Source of the DNA: Candidatus Poseidoniales archaeon
Lineage (GTDB): Archaea > Thermoplasmatota > Poseidoniia > Poseidoniales > Poseidoniaceae
Length of the DNA stretch: 22,750 bases
Direction of reading: 5' to 3'
Assembly: GCA_012959845.1 (NCBI GenBank)
Contig: DUCL01000121.1
Location: forward strand, 1 to 22,750
Shown here: in pieces, positions 18,810 through 22,750 of the stretch
How positions within the stretch are numbered: the first letter of the stretch is position 1
Layout: the number at the start of each line of letters is the position of its first letter
Made by a program: the position numbers and the translations under genes
The notes under the pieces: model-generated
Told to the model about the DNA's origin: nothing
The model's input: only the letters and a program-made list of their open reading frames with translations
Database searches by the model: none

Positions 18810-19498
18810 TCCTCCTCAGAGATTTCGTTGATAAATATTCCATCATCCATTTTTAGAATTCTATCGCATTGTTGTGCAATCTTTAGATCGTGAGTTACCA
18901 ATAATAGTGTTGAATTGTTTTCAAGATTTATTTGCCTTAATAATTGCATGACTTCTGATGAAGTGGCACTATCAAGATTGCCCGTAGGCTCATCGCAAAG
19001 GATTACCGAAGGTGAATGGACAATTGCTCTCGCGATTGCTACTCTTTGTTGTTGGCCTCCAGATAATTCGCTAGGCCTGTGGTTAGCGCGGTCTTCTAAA
19101 CCAACCGATGTTAATGCTTTGAGCGCTCCTTCTCTGGCTTCGTTGCTTGATTTTCCAATCAACAACAATGGAAGTTCAACATTTTCAACCGCCGACAATA
19201 CAGGCAATAGATTGAAACTTTGGAATACAAAACCAAAATTTTGTGCTCTCATCTCTGTTCTCTCATCGTCAGAAATACCGAATAATTGTTTGTCATCTAC
19301 CAATACTTCCCCAGAACTAGGTTCATCTATTCCCGATAATACATTGAGTAGTGTGGTTTTTCCACAACCGGAACGCCCCATTATTGCAACCATCTCACCC
19401 TGTTGCAATTTGATGTTTATTCCTCGCACTGCTTGTACGATATTGTCACCAGTTTGGTATACCTTCCACAATGCTATGGCTTCCATCGCAGTTCGCAT
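18806..19498 (-). CDS. ABC transporter ATPase, LolD/MacB type
   Basis: ATP-hydrolysing subunit that drives the adjacent FtsX-type permease from the cytoplasmic side. At 230 residues it has the normal LolD length. All motifs are intact: Walker A GRSGCGKTT, Q-loop QSFNLLP, signature LSGGQQQRVAIARA, Walker B VILCDEPTGNLD, and H-loop LLVTHD. The QSFNLLP and EPTGNLDS forms are typical of the LolD/MacB/FtsE group. It is first in a two-gene operon, its stop overlapping the permease start (ATGA). No Shine-Dalgarno sequence precedes the ATG at 19498, but a TATA-like element is centred 28 bp before it, so the mRNA is probably leaderless; an ATG four codons in (19486) is the alternative start. Confident family call; substrate cannot be read from the sequence. 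Confidence 0.95.
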   Translation of the reverse strand: MRTAMEAIALWKVYQTGDNIVQAVRGINIKLQQGEMVAIMGRSGCGKTTLLNVLSGIDEPSSGEVLVDDKQLFGISDDERTEMRAQNFGFVFQSFNLLPVLSAVENVELPLLLIGKSSNEAREGALKALTSVGLEDRANHRPSELSGGQQQRVAIARAIVHSPSVILCDEPTGNLDSATSSEVMQLLRQINLENNSTLLLVTHDLKIAQQCDRILKMDDGIFINEISEEE

Positions 19499-19520
19499 GA
19501 TTATTGCACAACAGAACGCG

Positions 19521-19529
19521 TTGATAAAC
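19521..19529. promoter_or_regulatory. Shared divergent TATA-like element between the ABC operon and the moaD-like gene
   Basis: The element reads TTGATAAAC on the plus strand and GTTTATCAA on the minus strand. Its centre lies about 25 bp before the plus-strand ATG (19551) and about 28 bp before the minus-strand ATG (19498). Neither gene has a Shine-Dalgarno sequence, so both may yield leaderless mRNAs from this 52-bp gap. Confidence 0.4.
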
Positions 19530-19550
19530 TACCGCTTAGAGCGTTGATAC

Positions 19551-19793
19551 ATGGCCAGTGAAGTATTACGGATAATCGCCTTTGGGCCATTGGCTGAAGA
19601 ATTATCTGCTCGCAATCTTCAGATTGCTTATGTCAAAGGAAAATCAATTCAAGATTATGTGCAACAACTTTCTGTTGCTAAGTGGTTGAATATGGGATTA
19701 ACAGTTGCACTGAACGGTGAAGTTTGTCAATTACAATCAATCCCAATGCCAGGAGATGAAATCGCCCTGCTTCCTCCTGTTTCCGGTGGCTAA
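19551..19793 (+). CDS. moaD: MoaD/ThiS-family ubiquitin-like sulfur carrier
   Basis: Small beta-grasp protein of 80 residues that carries sulfur as a thiocarboxylate on its C-terminal glycine. As MoaD it would form molybdopterin synthase with MoaE; related archaeal SAMPs are also attached to other proteins. The fold signature is an N-terminal strand (VLRIIAFGPLAEEL), a central helix (SIQDYVQQLSVA), a strand with a functional-site-like NGEV, and the family ending PGDEIALLPPVSGG. The final Gly-Gly is exactly at the terminus, as required for activation by an E1-like enzyme. No Shine-Dalgarno is present; the divergent TATA-like element lies about 25 bp upstream. No MoaE or other cofactor gene is visible nearby, so MoaD, ThiS and SAMP roles cannot be separated; the length and LLPPVSGG ending favour MoaD. 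Confidence 0.85.
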   Translation: MASEVLRIIAFGPLAEELSARNLQIAYVKGKSIQDYVQQLSVAKWLNMGLTVALNGEVCQLQSIPMPGDEIALLPPVSGG

Positions 19794-19855
19794 AGAGTAA
19801 ATTGAAGCGAAGACTTCAACAAAGAAGGGCCGCTACCATAGAATGAGGAAGCGAA

Positions 19856-20161
19856 ATGGCATTTACTCCAGGCACTACAGAATTGCTTATTCTTTTGGGA
19901 TTATTCTTTGTCTTATTTGGAGCAGAACGACTTCCTAAGATGGCTAAGGCATTAGGTCAAAGCAAAGGTGAATTTCAAAAGGGTTTGGCTCAAACAAATA
20001 ATGCGAGAGATACTTTGACCGATTTAGAAGCAGATGGGCGTACTCCTGAGCAGGTATTGGCTAAAAGAGCGAAGGCAGTGGGAATTAATCCTGCGGGAAT
20101 GACAAGCGCAGACCTTGAAAAGAAAGTATCTGCCCTTGAAGCACTTGACTCAGAAGAATAA
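19856..20161 (+). CDS. tatA: TatA/Hcf106-type twin-arginine translocase subunit
   Basis: Pore-forming component of the Tat pathway, which exports folded proteins across the membrane together with TatC. The 101-residue protein has the standard layout: a short external N-terminus, one transmembrane helix (LLILLGLFFVLFG, about 9-22), the family hinge FGAERLPKMAKALG, an amphipathic helix (about 24-45), and a charged C-terminal tail. The tail (about 50-101) is longer and more ordered-looking than usual, ending TSADLEKKVSALEALDSEE, perhaps a short coiled coil. A GAGGAAG site lies 4 nt before the ATG. It is 62 bp after the moaD-like gene on the same strand, so co-transcription is possible; the gap contains a 6-bp inverted repeat (19802-19819) with no T-run. 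TatC is not in the window. Confidence 0.93.
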   Translation: MAFTPGTTELLILLGLFFVLFGAERLPKMAKALGQSKGEFQKGLAQTNNARDTLTDLEADGRTPEQVLAKRAKAVGINPAGMTSADLEKKVSALEALDSEE

Positions 20162-20174
20162 GTCCACTGAATAT

Positions 20175-20666
20175 TCAGGACTTACGTTTGATATGCATTG
20201 GCGAGCCGCATATTTCACATTCTGCAACGGCTCCTTTCTTGGAACGGTCAACATCGGTTGGGACATCTGTTGTTGCACGGCATCCTTCACAGCGCAAATG
20301 CCAACGCCACACTTTTTTTGCGCCGCTTTGCCCGACGTTTTCAATGCTACCGCCTGCATTTTTTACTGCATTTTGCAAGCGATAGTCATCTGTATACAAT
20401 GTAGCATTTAGCGCAATGGTGAGTGCTAATATATCCAAATCAACATCTGATAATCGCGGAAGGTCTCCACTTTTCGCTGCAACCTCTTTGGCCTCTTGCA
20501 ACCATGATTGAGGGATATCTCTCCAATCTATATCTGCTGCACCAATTAACATTGAACGCTGTGCAGAAACCTTCTCAAGTTCTTCTTTTTGTGATTCAGC
20601 ACAAATACCACCGGCCAATTTATCCATTGGCCAATAAAGCAAAGCCGCTGTATCGAGAACTCGCAT
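20175..20666 (-). CDS. nob1: rRNA maturation endonuclease Nob1 (PIN domain plus zinc ribbon)
   Basis: Nob1 trims the 3' end of pre-16S rRNA in the cytoplasm during the last step of small-subunit maturation. The PIN nuclease domain begins at once (MRVLDTAALL, with the first catalytic Asp at residue 5) and continues through SDVDLDILALTIAL and LYTDDYRLQNAVKNAG, which supply the other acidic residues of the metal site. The C-terminal zinc ribbon has two Cys pairs, CEGC and CEIC, before the basic end SPMHIKRKS. The frame extends upstream to an ATG at 20741, but those 25 residues are Cys-rich, unlike the family, and would leave only 5 bp before the divergent membrane-protein gene. I therefore start at 20666 (163 residues, near the family's usual size). 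No Shine-Dalgarno is seen before it. It converges on tatA with a 13-bp gap. A eukaryote-like gene such as this supports an archaeal origin. Confidence 0.88.
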   Translation of the reverse strand: MRVLDTAALLYWPMDKLAGGICAESQKEELEKVSAQRSMLIGAADIDWRDIPQSWLQEAKEVAAKSGDLPRLSDVDLDILALTIALNATLYTDDYRLQNAVKNAGGSIENVGQSGAKKVWRWHLRCEGCRATTDVPTDVDRSKKGAVAECEICGSPMHIKRKS

Positions 20667-20746
20667 CAATCTAAGCGGGCATGAACACCCCCCATCAAAG
20701 CACCGCCAACCCACACATTGATGATTAGGAATGCAAAGCACACGAT

Positions 20747-21355
20747 ATGGGATGGAAAGAATGGGTCATAGACGCCTTCGATATTTTTGGCCCAGCGAGT
20801 TTGGCTGCTGTCTCATTTAGCGAAGCAATAATTCAGCCACTGCCTCCTGATGTCCTCTATTTACCAATGTTAGTCGATGTGATGGGAGACACACCTGCAG
20901 TCGTTTGGTTATGGTTAGTTATTACAATTTCATCAGTACTCGGTTCGATTGTAGGATATTGGATAGGTGGGCGCTGGGGTGACCCATTAATGCAGCGTTT
21001 TGCAAAGCCAGAACACATTTCCAAACTCAAACTATTGAGTGAAAAATATGGCACTATTGGAATCTTTATCGCTGCTTTCTCACCAATTCCATACAAGGTA
21101 TTTGGATGGATTGCAGGAATGTCAGAAATGGATCGGACTTCATTCATTACCGCTGGACTTGCTGGACGCGGACTTAGATTTGGAGTTGAGGCTATACTGA
21201 TTGGATTGTATGGACAACAAGCGCTCAATGCATTGTTTTGGTTCCTTGACAATGAGATATTATTGGCAATTGGCCTAATCGCAATGGCAATAGTGGCTTG
21301 GTTTGCATGGACATGGTGGAATGGGTTAGAAGAAGAAAATCCAAGCCCTGAGTGA
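20747..21355 (+). CDS. DedA/VTT (SNARE-associated) family membrane protein, YqaA-like
   Basis: Polytopic membrane protein of 202 residues. DedA/VTT proteins are linked to lipid-carrier recycling (scrambling of polyprenyl-phosphate or phospholipids) and membrane homeostasis. Family marks are the re-entrant loop FSEAIIQPLPPDVLYLPML (about 23-41), with the conserved acidic residue and Pro pairs, a glycine-rich helix (SVLGSIVGYWIGGRWG), and the second re-entrant motif FSPIPYKVFGWIAGM (about 115-129), including the conserved Pro. A later region (LAGRGLRFGVEAIL) carries the family Arg-Gly site, and a last helix is rich in Ala and Trp. The PIPYK variant and moderate length fit the YqaA subgroup. It is divergent from nob1, with about 80 bp between their likely starts, and I see no clear promoter or Shine-Dalgarno there. 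Family assignment is firm; the transported lipid cannot be told. Confidence 0.88.
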   Translation: MGWKEWVIDAFDIFGPASLAAVSFSEAIIQPLPPDVLYLPMLVDVMGDTPAVVWLWLVITISSVLGSIVGYWIGGRWGDPLMQRFAKPEHISKLKLLSEKYGTIGIFIAAFSPIPYKVFGWIAGMSEMDRTSFITAGLAGRGLRFGVEAILIGLYGQQALNALFWFLDNEILLAIGLIAMAIVAWFAWTWWNGLEEENPSPE

Positions 21356-21438
21356 TGTGCTGAGATACATTCAACGATAATAAAAGCCGAGAAGCAAAGG
21401 TGAAGTGTTATCAACGGGTTGTTGGTGGGCGGGTTGTC

Positions 21439-21513
21439 GCTCGTGTGGTGTAGCTAGGTCCATCATAGTGGGTTTTCATCCCGCCGACCCGGGTTCGAAT
21501 CCCGGCACGAGCA
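21439..21513 (+). tRNA. tRNA-Glu (anticodon TTC)
   Basis: The 75-nt sequence folds as a full cloverleaf: acceptor stem GCTCGTG (21439-21445) with CACGAGC (21506-21512), discriminator A at 21513, anticodon stem GTGGG (21468-21472) with CCCGC (21480-21484), loop TTTTCAT with anticodon TTC at 21475-21477, and T-arm CCGGG-TTCGAAT-CCCGG. The D-stem is short and contains a G-U pair. No intron; CCA is not encoded. A possible promoter element, GTTATCAAC (21407-21415), lies about 28 bp upstream. Two copies of CGGGTTGT (21415-21422, 21430-21437) also precede the gene. Confidence 0.95.
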
Positions 21514-21646
21514 TTATTCTCTAAACGATGTACTGCGCTTGATTATTTCTTGTGCTTTTGGTAATAATGTTGCTTGCAACCACTATAATACAAGATTCTT
21601 TAATGATGTAAATGGGCTACTGCGTATTTTCTGAATCATCATTTAT

Positions 21647-21671
21647 CCCGGGTTCGAATCCCTCACGAGCA
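21647..21671 (+). repeat. Partial duplicate of the tRNA-Glu 3' end, candidate attachment-site scar
   Basis: These 25 bases match 21488-21513, the T-arm and 3' acceptor strand of tRNA-Glu: the first 16 (CCCGGGTTCGAATCCC) and last 8 (CACGAGCA) are identical, with GG replaced by T between them. No tRNA 5' half precedes it. Tyrosine recombinases that use tRNA genes leave just such a 3' copy at the far end of the inserted element, so this may be the outer att site of a lost or eroded insertion. Confidence 0.6.
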
Positions 21672-21757
21672 CTAATAAATGAGGATTGGAGGCTATACAG
21701 TAGGTTATTCTAAACAAATGATATTGTTTTGACATACAATGGGTTTCAAACACCAAA

Positions 21758-21765
21758 TATAAATA
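21758..21765 (+). promoter_or_regulatory. TATA box of the orphan gene (leaderless promoter)
   Basis: The sequence is TATAAATA. Its centre lies 25-26 bp before the ATG at 21787, which would make that A the first transcribed base. This favours a leaderless mRNA and the ATG at 21787 over the one at 21781. Confidence 0.65.
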
Positions 21766-21786
21766 TAATCTTTTCCAGGAATGTAT

Positions 21787-22611
21787 ATGTTTTCCCAAGA
21801 AGTGCTTGATGTTCTTTTTCGCGACCATAAACTTGACACGGATAGATTAAATAAAAAACTCAACATGTCGGGTGAAGGGAGTTTAGTATCCATTCCACCA
21901 CATACATATGTTGGCCGAGTAGAGACTAACTACTCCGACGAAAGCAAAGTTTTACTACTTGGAATTAATCCAAAATATAGTAAAGAAGAAAAGTATCAAT
22001 CTGTGAATGTTGATCTTCCAACTAATTGTATCAACCAATACAACAAAACGAAAAATGCTGAATCTTTGCGTCCATTATTTGAATTTCAGGAAGGTTATTT
22101 CTTGAGAGAGGAAAGAAATAAGCGCCACTTTACAAAATTTGGAAATTGGTTTGGAAGACACTGGTTTGGAAAAACTTACGGCTCAGGTGGCTCAATGGGT
22201 GCGCAAAGAGTATTGGATAAGCATGTGGTTGAAATGGATGTGCTACAATATTTCTCTGATAGAGCACAGATTGACTCTGAATTATTGGCACAAATCGCAA
22301 AAACGGATCCTGCCTTATTATCACATAGAATGTTAATTGAATCTGTTATTGAGAGAATCCAACCATTGTGGATTCAAGTTAATGGAAAATCTTGCTGGAA
22401 GTTGATGGAAAGTTACTTATTCGACTCTCCGGGAATCTCAATCAATCCAACTACTGACACGAAAACAGAATTGATCGTAGGCATGGCAACAATTGGCACA
22501 TGGTCTGGGCCTGTTCTAATGCACAAATTCCTAAATCAATCTGGTCCGCAAAGAAAAGATCAACAAGATGAAATCGCAGTAATGTGGGATGAGTGGCGAA
22601 TGAAACAATGA
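21787..22611 (+). CDS. Uncharacterised AT-rich orphan protein, faintly uracil-DNA-glycosylase-like
   Basis: I do not recognise this family with confidence. The 274-residue soluble protein has no signal peptide or membrane helix. Three stretches are in the order expected of the uracil-DNA-glycosylase fold: SKVLLLGINPKYS (about 54-66), like the GxNPG-type first motif; LWIQVNGKSCWKLM (about 198-211), like the central strand and 'NGK' helix; and VGMATIGTWSGPVLMHKFLN (about 235-254), where the usual HPS motif would be but is not clearly present. Other marks are the FGNWFGRHWFGKTYGSGGS segment (about 118-136) and many aromatic residues. An ATG two codons earlier (21781) is possible, but the TATA box points to 21787. 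The gene stands alone beyond the tRNA-Glu repeat, with higher AT content than the genes to the left, as expected of acquired DNA. Real gene: confident. Function: open. Confidence 0.8.
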   Translation: MFSQEVLDVLFRDHKLDTDRLNKKLNMSGEGSLVSIPPHTYVGRVETNYSDESKVLLLGINPKYSKEEKYQSVNVDLPTNCINQYNKTKNAESLRPLFEFQEGYFLREERNKRHFTKFGNWFGRHWFGKTYGSGGSMGAQRVLDKHVVEMDVLQYFSDRAQIDSELLAQIAKTDPALLSHRMLIESVIERIQPLWIQVNGKSCWKLMESYLFDSPGISINPTTDTKTELIVGMATIGTWSGPVLMHKFLNQSGPQRKDQQDEIAVMWDEWRMKQ

Positions 22612-22707
22612 GCGTTAAGATTAACAAATTATGTTCATTCTAATACGTAGGTTCTCGGATGGCGAAAATACTGTTATATTGATACACTAAAGACAAGTGG
22701 CAACACC
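22612..22707. promoter_or_regulatory. Short spacer with promoter of the last gene
   Basis: A TATA-like TTATATTGAT (22674-22683) lies about 30 bp before the ATG at 22708. There is no Shine-Dalgarno sequence, which suggests a near-leaderless transcript. No terminator for the upstream gene is evident. Confidence 0.4.
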
Positions 22708-22750
22708 ATGAGCGCAACACCTGTTAAAATTCTTGGACTTTCTGGTTCTT
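22708..22750 (+). CDS. Start of a probable NADPH-dependent FMN reductase/flavodoxin-like protein (truncated by window edge)
   Basis: Only the first 14 codons are present: MSATPVKILGLSGS. The strand followed by GLSGS is the phosphate-binding loop that opens NADPH-dependent FMN reductase (PF03358) and related flavodoxin-fold proteins, where it holds the FMN phosphate. A TATA-like element about 30 bp upstream supports a true gene start. With so few residues the family is a reasoned guess; other Rossmann-like folds can begin similarly. Confidence 0.5.
   Translation, partial: MSATPVKILGLSGS

Larger units (their letters stand above)
21514..21786. other. AT-rich interval between tRNA-Glu and the orphan gene
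   Basis: Apart from the partial copy of the tRNA 3' end (21647-21671) and the TATA box at 21758-21765, I see no gene here. The minus-strand frames that overlap it (21643-21893) are out of phase with any recognisable protein and overlap the orphan gene's start. Confidence 0.6.

Noticed and set aside
18915..19547. 210-codon plus-strand frame antisense to the ABC ATPase
   Set aside because: The ATPase on the other strand has every family motif; this frame is its reverse reading.
19802..19819. Inverted repeat TTGAAG-CGAAGA-CTTCAA as terminator between moaD and tatA
   Set aside because: The stem is only 6 bp and AT-rich and has no T-run after it; not enough to call termination.
20857..21414. 185-codon minus-strand frame antisense to the DedA-family gene
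   Set aside because: The plus-strand protein has clear VTT-family re-entrant motifs; this frame has none.
21597..21671. Second, degenerate tRNA gene ending at 21671
   Set aside because: No D-arm, anticodon arm or 5' acceptor strand can be formed upstream of the T-arm-like part; only the 3' end is present, which fits an att copy better.
21643..21893. Minus-strand frames of 61-62 codons around the att copy
   Set aside because: They run through the tRNA fragment and the TATA box and start within the orphan gene; no motif or start signal.

Overview
The window looks like a piece of a planktonic euryarchaeal genome, most likely Marine Group II/III (Poseidoniales-type Thermoplasmatota). This is inference. 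It rests on an archaeal Nob1 (PIN plus zinc ribbon), sharp archaeal TATA boxes (TATAAATA) about 25 bp before starts, several apparently leaderless genes, and very large secreted surface proteins, one of which ends in a single membrane helix and a short acidic tail. No ribosomal RNA or marker gene is present to settle the lineage.

Region 1 (1-10121, minus strand) is one uninterrupted reading frame. It is the N-terminal 3,373 residues of a giant secreted protein whose C-terminus lies beyond the left edge. It has a signal peptide, an N-terminal module like those of RHS/WapA-type and DNRLRE bacterial surface proteins, two related Ig-like modules, and then some 2,000 residues of parallel beta-helix sequence interrupted by a very tyrosine-rich segment and a calcium-loop motif. 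Region 2 (10122-10647) is its upstream regulatory DNA plus a set of hairpins that probably terminate the next gene.

Region 3 (10648-13800, minus) encodes a second surface protein of about 1,050 residues with CARDB-, PKD- and Fn3-like domains and a C-terminal membrane anchor. It has its own TATA box and Shine-Dalgarno site. Region 4 (13801-14120) holds that promoter and a 9-bp tandem array. Region 5 (14121-19498, minus) is a two-gene ABC operon: an FtsX/MacB-type permease of 1,562 residues with an unusually large, possibly propeller-containing, external domain, and its LolD/MacB-type ATPase, joined by a 4-bp overlap. The three surface or export transcription units on one strand suggest an envelope-biogenesis neighbourhood, but nothing in the sequence proves that the transporter acts on the two surface proteins.

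Region 6 (19551-21355) is a housekeeping block: a MoaD/ThiS-like sulfur carrier, TatA, Nob1 (minus) and a DedA/VTT-family membrane protein. Region 7 (21356-22750) starts with tRNA-Glu(TTC). About 130 bp past its 3' end is a second, slightly decayed copy of its last 26 bases, as left by tRNA-targeted integration. Beyond it lies an AT-rich orphan gene of about 274 residues with a faint uracil-DNA-glycosylase-like signature and a strong leaderless promoter, then the first codons of a probable NADPH-dependent FMN reductase/flavodoxin-like gene cut by the right edge.
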